Positions 35,229 to 42,328 of a stretch of DNA of 64,000 nucleotides are shown here, one piece after another. The translations under genes and the position numbers were made by a program. The stretch lies in assembly GCA_017415165.1 (NCBI GenBank), contig JAFQIY010000016.1, positions 1-64,000 of the forward strand, in the 5' to 3' direction. The notes beneath the pieces were generated by a model. That model was not told the DNA's origin, ran no database searches, and saw only the letters and a list, made by a program, of their open reading frames with translations. Within the stretch, counting starts at the first letter, position 1, and every line of letters begins with the position of its first letter. The stretch comes from Oscillospiraceae bacterium (GTDB lineage: Bacteria > Bacillota > Clostridia > Oscillospirales > Ruminococcaceae).

Positions 35229-35265
35229 GTAAGCATATGCTAACATATTTTTGATTTTTTGTCAA
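35229..35265 (-). promoter_or_regulatory. Promoter overlapped by GTTAGC-type palindrome, copy 5
   Basis: TTGACA (35265-35260) and TAGCAT (35242-35237) are 17 bases apart on the minus strand. The palindrome GTAAGC-ATAT-GCTAAC at 35229-35244 (one mismatch) covers the -10 box, so a bound repressor would block initiation of the riboswitch transcript. Confidence 0.75.
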
Positions 35266-35359
35266 CGGTTTAAATTTATTTTTGGAAAAATGCTGTCACA
35301 TGGCTTGATTTTTAAAGTGAGTATTGTTGAAATCTTCCATATATTATGCAGTAAAAAAA

Positions 35360-35417
35360 GTTAGCCATAGGGTAACCTATGTTTTTTATTGACACCCTCT
35401 CAGAAACAGGCTATAAT
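35360..35417 (+). promoter_or_regulatory. DUF6110/P1B-ATPase promoter with upstream GTTAGC-type site, copy 6
   Basis: TTGACA (35389-35394), a 17-base spacer and TATAAT (35412-35417) make a strong sigma-A promoter. GTTAGCC-ATA-GGGTAAC at 35360-35376 is an imperfect copy of the palindrome, ending 12 bases upstream of -35. An upstream site fits activation better than repression. Confidence 0.7.
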
Positions 35418-35463
35418 TGAAATAACGGCATATGACCGTATCAAATTCAGAGGAGGAAATCTT

Positions 35464-35706
35464 ATGAACAACATCTTTAAAAATGAAAAACTCTGGTGTG
35501 CTGTTGCAGGTGCGGCAGGCGTAATCATCGGCAAGAAGGTACTTTGCTCTCAGAAAACAAGACAGCTTGCAGTAACAGGTCTTGCAAAGGGTATGAAGCT
35601 TACTCACGATGCAAAGACAGCGTTCCAGAATATGAAGGACGAGGCTGAGGACCTTTGCTACGAAGCTAAGGAACAGGCAGGCCTTGCTGAGGAAAGTGCT
35701 GAATAA
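35464..35706 (+). CDS. DUF6110 family small protein
   Basis: Start at 35464 after AGAGGAGG. 80 residues: an N-terminal hydrophobic stretch with Gly zipper character (AVAGAAGVIIGKKVL) and an acidic helical tail (NMKDEAEDLCYEAKEQAG). The family is regularly found directly before P1B-type metal ATPases in Firmicutes; here the stop and the ATPase start share bases (TAATG). It may be a small membrane partner or metal chaperone of the pump. Confidence 0.75.
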   Translation: MNNIFKNEKLWCAVAGAAGVIIGKKVLCSQKTRQLAVTGLAKGMKLTHDAKTAFQNMKDEAEDLCYEAKEQAGLAEESAE

Positions 35707-37796
35707 TGCGTTATCAGATCGTATTTGATAAACCCGGCAGGATGAGAGTCCGTTTCGGGGGGTATGCGTTTGACAAATCGCTGGAAAGCTGTATCCAAAA
35801 GTTAGCCATAGCTAACATTTTCGTTCTTTCCGCAGAAGTCCATTCGGCAAACGGCGGTCTGCTGATAATTTATCAGAAGGAACATCGCAGTGATGTTATA
35901 AACTTTGTGGAGAGCCTGAATTTCCGCAGTCTTACACCTCTTGATGAGGACAGCATCACTAATGAAATTGACGAGAATTTCAAAAAGGGACTTGTGAAGC
36001 TTGGAGTCAATCATCTTGTAAGAAAGCTGCTTGTCCCTGCACCGCTCCGTCCGTTTTTTGTTGCGTACAGAGCCGCAAAGTATATTCTGAAAGGCCTGCA
36101 GTGTCTTATGGAGGGCAGGCTTACGGTAGAAGTTCTTGACGCGGCTTCAATCACAGCCTGTCTTGCACAGCGCAATTTCAGCACGGCACGGACTATAATG
36201 CTTCTGCTGTCCGTATCGTCGCTGCTTGAAGAATACACCCACGCAAGAACGAAAGCGGTGCTTACATCAAGTCTTGCAATAAAGGCGGACAAGGTGTGGC
36301 TTGCAAACGGAAACGAGGACGTGCTTATTCCTATAAAGGAATTGCAGGTCGGAGATAAAATCCGTGTCAGAACAGGGTGCGTTATTCCTGTTGACGGTGA
36401 AATAACCGAGGGCGAGGCTTACATAAACGAAGCTTCAATGACAGGAGAGCCCCTTGCAGTTATGAAGTCCGTGAACGCAACGGTTTTCGCAGGTACGGTG
36501 CTTGAAGAAGGCTCGATAGTTGTCAGGGTAAGAGCGGTAAGCTCCGAAACTAAGATACAGAAAATCATTGAGCTTATCGACAGCTCGGAAAATCTCAAAG
36601 CAGGTATTCAGAGCCGTGCAGAACGTCTTGCAGACGGAATTGTGCCATTCAGCTTCCTGGGATTCGGACTCACGCTTCTGCTTACAAGGAACATCACAAA
36701 GGCGGTTTCACTGCTTATGGTGGACTATTCCTGCGCAATAAAGCTGTCCACTCCCATTTCGGTTATTTCAGCAATTCGTGAAGCCGCTGACCGAAGCATT
36801 ACGGTAAAGGGCGGAAAATATCTTGAAGCCTTTGCGGCGGCTGATACCATTGTTTTCGACAAGACGGGCACTCTCACAAACGCTGAGCCTGTGCTTGAAA
36901 AGGTAATTCCTTTTGAGAATTACACCGAGGAAGAAGTGCTGAAAACAGCGGCTTGCATTGAGGAACATTTCCCTCACAGTATGGCAAGAGCAATTGTAAA
37001 GGGTGCTGAACAGCGTGGAGTTCTTCACGCAGAGGAACACGCCGAGGTGAACTACATAGTTGCTCACGGAATTGCAACAACGCTTCACGGTGAACGTGCA
37101 ATAATCGGCAGCCGTCATTTTGTCTGTGAGGATGAGGGCGTAACGATCACAGAAGAACAGCAGGCTTTCATCAACGAAAAAGCAGGTGCTTCATCTGTAA
37201 TTTACCTTGCCGTGGGAGGAAAGCTTGCAGGTGTTCTTTGCATAAACGATCCGCCTCGGAAGGAAGCGGCAAGGGCTGTAAAGCTGATGAAAAAGTGCGG
37301 CATAGAAAATGTTGTGATGCTTACGGGCGACAGCAATTCCGCAGCTGAAATAATTGCAAAGCAGCTTGGCATAACCGAGTTCCACGCACAGGTTCTTCCC
37401 GAGGAAAAGCACCGTCACATCGAACAGCTTAAAGCTGACGGACATTGCGTGATAATGGTTGGTGACGGCATAAACGACGCTCCTGCACTTGCGGCAGCTG
37501 ACGTTTCGGTTGCAATGAGCGACGCTTCTGACATTGCAAAGGAAACCGCTGACATAACCCTCAGAGGTGCAGGTCTTACAGAGCTTGCCGTAATGAGAAA
37601 GCTCAGCGAACAGCTTATGGAGAGGATAAATGCAAATTACCGCTTCATCGTTGGTTTTAACACAGCACTGCTTCTGCTTGGCTTCGGTGGTGTGATTTCA
37701 CCGTCTCTGTCGGCACTTCTTCATAACGGCTCGACTATGACGATATGTATGAAAAGTATGACTCCGCTTCTGAAAGCTGAGGATGTAACTGAATAA
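35706..37796 (+). CDS. Heavy-metal-translocating P1B-type ATPase with unusual YSC motif
   Basis: 696 residues. The N-terminal 80 residues form an HMA-like fold (PGRMRVRFG) without the CxxC metal pair. The actuator has TGEP, the phosphorylation site DKTGTLT is near residue 385, an HP-like element reads EHFPHSMARA, and the hinge is GDGINDAPAL. In the helix before the P domain, the place of the usual CPC/SPC reads DYSCAIKLSTP, so the motif is Y-S-C without proline. This points to a non-copper, non-zinc substrate; iron or manganese export is a reasonable guess given the operators and neighbours. A perfect GTTAGC palindrome lies inside the gene at 35801-35816. Confidence 0.85.
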   Translation: MRYQIVFDKPGRMRVRFGGYAFDKSLESCIQKLAIANIFVLSAEVHSANGGLLIIYQKEHRSDVINFVESLNFRSLTPLDEDSITNEIDENFKKGLVKLGVNHLVRKLLVPAPLRPFFVAYRAAKYILKGLQCLMEGRLTVEVLDAASITACLAQRNFSTARTIMLLLSVSSLLEEYTHARTKAVLTSSLAIKADKVWLANGNEDVLIPIKELQVGDKIRVRTGCVIPVDGEITEGEAYINEASMTGEPLAVMKSVNATVFAGTVLEEGSIVVRVRAVSSETKIQKIIELIDSSENLKAGIQSRAERLADGIVPFSFLGFGLTLLLTRNITKAVSLLMVDYSCAIKLSTPISVISAIREAADRSITVKGGKYLEAFAAADTIVFDKTGTLTNAEPVLEKVIPFENYTEEEVLKTAACIEEHFPHSMARAIVKGAEQRGVLHAEEHAEVNYIVAHGIATTLHGERAIIGSRHFVCEDEGVTITEEQQAFINEKAGASSVIYLAVGGKLAGVLCINDPPRKEAARAVKLMKKCGIENVVMLTGDSNSAAEIIAKQLGITEFHAQVLPEEKHRHIEQLKADGHCVIMVGDGINDAPALAAADVSVAMSDASDIAKETADITLRGAGLTELAVMRKLSEQLMERINANYRFIVGFNTALLLLGFGGVISPSLSALLHNGSTMTICMKSMTPLLKAEDVTE
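35801..35816. promoter_or_regulatory. GTTAGC-type palindrome inside the P1B ATPase gene, copy 7
   Basis: GTTAGCCATAGCTAAC, a perfect copy about 95 bases into the coding region; its first 11 bases equal the site at 35360. It could act as a roadblock or second binding site for looping. Confidence 0.7.
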
Positions 37797-37799
37797 AGT

Positions 37800-37836
37800 A
37801 AAACGCTGAACAGTTTTTCTGTCCGGCGTTTTTTAT
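37800..37836 (+). terminator. Terminator after the P1B ATPase gene
   Basis: AAACGCTGAACAG.../CTGTCCGGCGTTTTTT forms a hairpin followed by six T residues. It resembles the terminator at 31951-31985. Confidence 0.85.
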
Positions 37837-37932
37837 ATGTTATCACTCGGATTTTCTCCCGAAACATCACAGGAATGCTATGCTTTTTTAATTGCAGCTC
37901 CTGCATTTTTAAAAATAATTTTTCAAAGACTA

Positions 37933-37963
37933 TTGACCACTACCCCACGTAATAGTGTATACT
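37933..37963 (+). promoter_or_regulatory. MerR-type promoter with 19-base spacer
   Basis: TTGACC (37933-37938) and TATACT (37958-37963) are 19 bases apart, the over-long spacing that MerR proteins correct by twisting DNA. The spacer is bounded by the inverted repeat CACTA/TAGTG. The gene it drives is a MerR-family regulator, so autoregulation is likely. Confidence 0.75.
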
Positions 37964-37985
37964 TATGTATGAAAGGGTGATACAT

Positions 37986-39437
37986 ATGAAATTATCGGTA
38001 GGTGAAATCGCAAGGATTGCAGGAGTAAGCGTGCGCACTATTCAATATTATGACAGGATTGGTTTGCTGAAGCCTGTTGAAATAAATCAGCAGAATGGTT
38101 ACAGATACTACGATGAAAGCTCTGTTAATCAACTCAAAGGTATTCTTTATTATAAAGGACTCGATTTTCCTCTGAAAGAGATACCTGCTTTGATTTCAAG
38201 CAATGGTCTCAACTCATCGTCAAGACTTCTGGAACAGCGGAAAAGTCTTATTGAAAAGAAAAAGCATATTGAACAACAGCTAAATTCGCTGGACGATGAA
38301 TTGTCCGAAAGCAAAAAGATTGAACCGTGGTTTGACAAGATACTTGCAGATTACAATTACAGCGGCTTTTCTTATAAACACGATGAAAATGAAACTTTTG
38401 CTGTATGGGGCAAGGCTGATTATGAGAAAAACATTCCATTCGGTATGAATTGCAGGTTTGTGATAGGATTTGCGTATTTTCATTTTCTTGCGTTTTGTAT
38501 TCTGTTGCTTGAAGATAAAGGTATGTTGAATGCTGATGATTACTTGTACAAGCTTTCTCCTGATGATGATATAAATTCGTTGGTACATCAATGGGAAAAG
38601 AATTTCGGCAAAGGTACCGGCGAAATTCTCGACGAGTATATTTTCACTCCGCTTGGTATGGACAACACAAGCTGGTGCGGCGTGACCGATGTTATCGGTT
38701 ACTATGAAGGCAAGCCTATTGAAATAAATTACACGGACGGAATTGTTACTACAGCGGAGGATTTGATTAAGTGGTGCGATGTGCTTGCTGAAAGGAAAAT
38801 GCTGTCTGAAAATGGGTACAAGAAATTCTTTTCACAGGGCGAATATTTCTGCGGCTTATATCACAATGGCAACAACTACAGCATTGAAGCAACGGTAAAC
38901 GAAATTACTTTTGAATTTAATGTTGATACTGAAAACAGACAATATTATTTTTCGGTAAGAAATAAGATGCCTGTTCCTGATAACAAGGACAGGGTTATGT
39001 ACTTCCCTGTTGTCAGCTGTGATGATGGATATGTCAAGCTTGAAGTATGGACGATGCAAAGCGGCACAGAGGTCAAGGTTAATTCTGTTAAGGTGTTTGA
39101 CGAAAATGCAGAAGAATTGTACTGTGATGAGGGTTTTCTGATTGATGTGCGGAATGATGGTGAAGAATGCCACGCTGAACAAATTGCTGACAGCGGATAT
39201 TACTACGAACTGGATTTGGCGAAAATTCTCGGTGACAGCTTTGACCGCACGAAAAAGTATGTTATTGAGGCACGGGCTGAATGTCCCCCTCAGGAATATA
39301 CCTGTGCACAGCTTGGGACGGTTTATAAGCGTGATAAAGAATGGCACTCTATGTATTACAATGTTTTTTATCATCACATATCTGCGTATGATTTGTTTAT
39401 GGAGCAATTGATACGAGACTATGAGACAAAGAAATGA
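37986..39437 (+). CDS. MerR regulator fused to a degenerate beta-lactamase-like domain
   Basis: Start at 37986 after GAAAGGG. 483 residues. Residues 1-70 are a MerR HTH (VGEIARIAGVSVRTIQYYDR) followed by a dimerisation coiled coil (about 80-108). The middle resembles class C beta-lactamase/DD-peptidase proteins (ILDEYIFTPLGMDNTSWCG, then TTAEDLIKWCDVLAE), but the site that should read SxxK is FVIGFAYFHF, without Ser or Lys. The domain is therefore probably a ligand sensor without enzyme activity. The C-terminal 170 residues are a beta-rich domain of unknown kind. The ligand could be a cell-wall fragment or an antibiotic-like compound. Confidence 0.75.
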   Translation: MKLSVGEIARIAGVSVRTIQYYDRIGLLKPVEINQQNGYRYYDESSVNQLKGILYYKGLDFPLKEIPALISSNGLNSSSRLLEQRKSLIEKKKHIEQQLNSLDDELSESKKIEPWFDKILADYNYSGFSYKHDENETFAVWGKADYEKNIPFGMNCRFVIGFAYFHFLAFCILLLEDKGMLNADDYLYKLSPDDDINSLVHQWEKNFGKGTGEILDEYIFTPLGMDNTSWCGVTDVIGYYEGKPIEINYTDGIVTTAEDLIKWCDVLAERKMLSENGYKKFFSQGEYFCGLYHNGNNYSIEATVNEITFEFNVDTENRQYYFSVRNKMPVPDNKDRVMYFPVVSCDDGYVKLEVWTMQSGTEVKVNSVKVFDENAEELYCDEGFLIDVRNDGEECHAEQIADSGYYYELDLAKILGDSFDRTKKYVIEARAECPPQEYTCAQLGTVYKRDKEWHSMYYNVFYHHISAYDLFMEQLIRDYETKK

Positions 39438-39444
39438 TACTATA

Positions 39445-39477
39445 AAACAAGGCACATCACTACGATGTGCCTTGTTT
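39445..39477. terminator. Bidirectional terminator
   Basis: AAACAAGGCACATC and GATGTGCCTTGTTT make a 14-bp stem with a 5-base loop, between convergent genes. Confidence 0.9.
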
Positions 39478-39485
39478 CATTTCAA

Positions 39486-40316
39486 CTAATAATTCAATTC
39501 CCTTTTCAGATAATAATAATACCACGCCAATTCATTTGCTAAACCTTCGATATTAAAATGCATAATGTTTTTTATGTCAATCAACATTTCACTTTCAGAT
39601 TGCAATATACTTTTTCCGCAATAATGATAATCTTGCACATTTAATTCCGATATATCAGTAATGCAAAATCTATATTCAAATCCATAAATAGCACTCTCAA
39701 ACATAACAATGGCTTCAAGTTCTGTCAACTGAGAAATATCGGGCATACCACTGTCATTTGAAATGTATGCCCGTACTACAGGACGATGATAAACAGAAGC
39801 TTTTTCTTTTTCTTCAACAATATCTACAACCTGCAGCATAAGCCATCTGTCTTTCAGAAATTTAACGCTGTCATATTGTAACCTGTCTGCTGCTAATTGA
39901 ATTCTATAAATATCACCCTTTTCCCATAAAGACGGATAAATCTTTGGGGATTTTTTTATCTTAACTTTAGACGGCATAGGTGAATCCAATTTATATTTAA
40001 TCCTTTTTATATTTTCAAAAAAGTCAAATTTGAAATCACAATTCTCATATACGTCAGCAGTAACCAGCTTGTCAATTTCTTTAATTGCTCTTTTTTTTAC
40101 GTTTTTTAAAAGCAGTCCCATATCCCATTGAACATCTGCCAATGCAATCCATACAATAGGACAATCATCATTGTCCTGCAAGGATTCTTGAAAATCAGAT
40201 ATGACATTAGCAGTAGCCTCACTGCAGCTTATACCGCTATATATCATATCACTGAATGAAGTTTTTACATCATAAGCAACATCATTGTCATATAAATCAC
40301 AGCCAATTACGCCCAT
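39486..40316 (-). CDS. Hypothetical protein with DUF4259-like N-terminus
   Basis: 276 residues; GGAG lies 11 bases before the ATG. The first 90 residues (MGVIGCDLYDNDVAYDV, then CPIVWIALADVQWDMGLL) resemble the DUF4259 pattern, in which a bacterial cytosolic protein begins with MG, an aromatic or hydrophobic residue and DND. The rest has an SH3-like look (EKGDIYRIQL) and an aromatic C-terminus. Proteins of this build are sometimes immunity proteins for polymorphic toxins, but no toxin gene is beside it. More AT-rich than its neighbours. Confidence 0.6.
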   Translation of the reverse strand: MGVIGCDLYDNDVAYDVKTSFSDMIYSGISCSEATANVISDFQESLQDNDDCPIVWIALADVQWDMGLLLKNVKKRAIKEIDKLVTADVYENCDFKFDFFENIKRIKYKLDSPMPSKVKIKKSPKIYPSLWEKGDIYRIQLAADRLQYDSVKFLKDRWLMLQVVDIVEEKEKASVYHRPVVRAYISNDSGMPDISQLTELEAIVMFESAIYGFEYRFCITDISELNVQDYHYCGKSILQSESEMLIDIKNIMHFNIEGLANELAWYYYYLKRELNY

Positions 40317-40354
40317 AGCCGATTACACTCCATTAAACATATAAAATTTTTGCA

Positions 40355-40798
40355 TCAATCTATATATCTTTCAAGTATTTCAACCGCTGTCTTAACTAAT
40401 TCACCGCAGGGACGCTTTTTATAATACTCGTCGGTACGCTTTTCGGGGACGTGCGTACCCTCTGGTTTTGAAAGTCCTAAAAGTTCACGGCAGATAATGC
40501 TTCCGTTTTCCTTTCTGAACTCCTCAGCAAGTTTTTGGATTACTGCATAATTCTGCTTTTTCTCCTCGAAGGCTTTCGGGTCGGAATATCCGAAAATCAT
40601 ATTTGCCGCCATAAACATTCCCGATACCGCACCGCATACCTCTCTCATTCTTCCCATTCCTCCGCCGAAGCCTGAGGCAATCATTGCTGAGGTTTCCTCG
40701 CTTAGACCTGTGATATCGGTAAAGGCAATCAGTGTTGCCTGTGCGCAGTTGTAGCCGCTTTCAAAAAGCGCTTTTGCTTTATCTCCTCTTTCGCTCAT
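40355..40798 (-). CDS. CGCAxxGCC family redox-active protein
   Basis: 147 residues, AAGGAG upstream. It contains the family features GYNCAQATLIAF, a Gly-rich FGGGMGRMREVCGAVSG, then ICRELLG and CGELVKTAVEIL. Members of C_GCAxxG_C_C are thought to use the conserved Cys as a metal or redox centre and are widespread in anaerobes. It is divergent from the MATE exporter gene with 128 bases between. Confidence 0.9.
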   Translation of the reverse strand: MSERGDKAKALFESGYNCAQATLIAFTDITGLSEETSAMIASGFGGGMGRMREVCGAVSGMFMAANMIFGYSDPKAFEEKKQNYAVIQKLAEEFRKENGSIICRELLGLSKPEGTHVPEKRTDEYYKKRPCGELVKTAVEILERYID

Positions 40799-40870
40799 TT
40801 ATATCAGCTCCTTATGTATTAAGTATACAGCAAAACCCTTTTTAAATCAAGCTTTTTGGCATTTTTGCCG

Positions 40871-40899
40871 TTGACAATTATGAACACTGAGCGTATAAT
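40871..40899 (+). promoter_or_regulatory. Sigma-A promoter of the MATE gene
   Basis: TTGACA at 40871-40876 and TATAAT at 40894-40899 with a 17-base spacer; AGAGAGG lies before the start codon. Confidence 0.85.
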
Positions 40900-40926
40900 A
40901 GTTTTGTGTAAAGAGAGGAATTTATT

Positions 40927-42291
40927 ATGGCTAAAAATTATAACATAGATATGACAAGCGGTCCTATTCTGCCGAAGCTTCTGAAGCTTACCTTGCCGCT
41001 TATGCTTTCAAGCGTTTTACAGCTGTTGTTCAATGCGGCGGATATCATTGTTGTAGGCAACTTTGCAAGCGAAAACTCACTTGCGGCGGTTGGCTCGACT
41101 TCATCGCTGGTTAACCTTATGACAAATCTTTTTCTTGGACTTTCAACGGGTGCGAATGTGCTGACGTCCCGTTATATGGGTTCGGGAAACAATGAAAAGG
41201 TCAGCAGGACTGTTCACACATCAATTTTTCTTGCGATATTCAGCGGCTTGCTTCTGACGGTTATCGGAATTATTTTCGCTGACAAGCTGCTGTTGCTGAT
41301 GAAAAATCCGCCCGAAGTTCTTGAGCTTTCAACGCTTTATCTGCGAATTTATTTCGTGGGTATGATTGCGATGATGATTTACAATTTCGGCAGCTCAATT
41401 CTCCGCTCAAAGGGTGACACGAAACGTCCGCTTTATTTTCTTGCGTTTGCGGGCGTGGTAAATGTCGTGCTGAATATGATTTTTGTAATCTTTTTCAAGA
41501 TGGACGTTGCAGGTGTTGCACTTGCTACGGTTATTTCACAGTGCATTTCCGCTTTTCTCATTCTCCGCTGTCTGATAAACGAAACGGACGCTTTTCAGTT
41601 TCAGTTCAAGCAACTCAGACTTGACAGAAACATTGCTTCAAAGCTGTTGAAAATCGGTATTCCTGCAGGATTTCAGGGCGTTGTATTCTCGCTTTCAAAC
41701 GTTGTAATTCAGTCATCAATCAACAGCTTCGGACCGATTACAATGGCGGGAAGTGCGGCGGCGGCAAGCATTGAAGGCTTTGTATGGGTTTCAATGAACG
41801 CATTTTCTCAGGGTGCGCTGACCTTCACAAGTCAGAATGTGGGTGCGAAAAAATACAGCCGTATAAACAGAATTGCGTTTATCGCCTGCACCTGCGGCGC
41901 TGCTGCGGGACTTATTCTCGGCAATCTTGCTTACATATTCGGTGAACCGCTGATTGGGATTTATGACAACCGTCCTGAGGTTATTGCGTCAGGTATGACA
42001 AGAATGAGTCTTGTATGCTGTTTCTATTTTACCTGCGGACTTATGGACTGCATTGTCGGGTCAATCCGTGGTATGGGTTACGCTGTCACACCAACAATTG
42101 TTTCACTGCTTGGTGCGTGCGGTATACGTTTGCTGTGGATTTTCACCGGCTTCCAGCTTCCCCAGTTCCACACGGAATTTATGCTGTTTATGTCCTACCC
42201 TGTTTCGTGGGTAATCACGTTCCTTGCGCATTTTGTTTGCTTCATCTTTATGAGAAAGAAATTTCCGAAAGAGGATGCTGTTAACGTATGA
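40927..42291 (+). CDS. MATE family efflux transporter
   Basis: 454 residues, twelve hydrophobic helices in two homologous halves. The start is typical of the family (DMTSGPILPKLLKLTLPLML) and an internal ILRSKGDTKRPLYFL loop marks the first half. It uses Na+ or H+ gradients to export cationic drugs or metabolites; the substrate is not predictable. A terminator follows at once. Confidence 0.9.
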   Translation: MAKNYNIDMTSGPILPKLLKLTLPLMLSSVLQLLFNAADIIVVGNFASENSLAAVGSTSSLVNLMTNLFLGLSTGANVLTSRYMGSGNNEKVSRTVHTSIFLAIFSGLLLTVIGIIFADKLLLLMKNPPEVLELSTLYLRIYFVGMIAMMIYNFGSSILRSKGDTKRPLYFLAFAGVVNVVLNMIFVIFFKMDVAGVALATVISQCISAFLILRCLINETDAFQFQFKQLRLDRNIASKLLKIGIPAGFQGVVFSLSNVVIQSSINSFGPITMAGSAAAASIEGFVWVSMNAFSQGALTFTSQNVGAKKYSRINRIAFIACTCGAAAGLILGNLAYIFGEPLIGIYDNRPEVIASGMTRMSLVCCFYFTCGLMDCIVGSIRGMGYAVTPTIVSLLGACGIRLLWIFTGFQLPQFHTEFMLFMSYPVSWVITFLAHFVCFIFMRKKFPKEDAVNV

Positions 42292-42294
42292 TAA

Positions 42295-42328
42295 AAATTC
42301 CTCCGAAAAACTCGGAGGAATTTTTTTA
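42295..42328. terminator. Terminator between MATE and GH127 genes
   Basis: AAATTCCTCCGA and TCGGAGGAATTTTTTT form a GC-containing stem with a 4-5-base loop and a T7 tail; it serves convergent genes. Confidence 0.9.
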
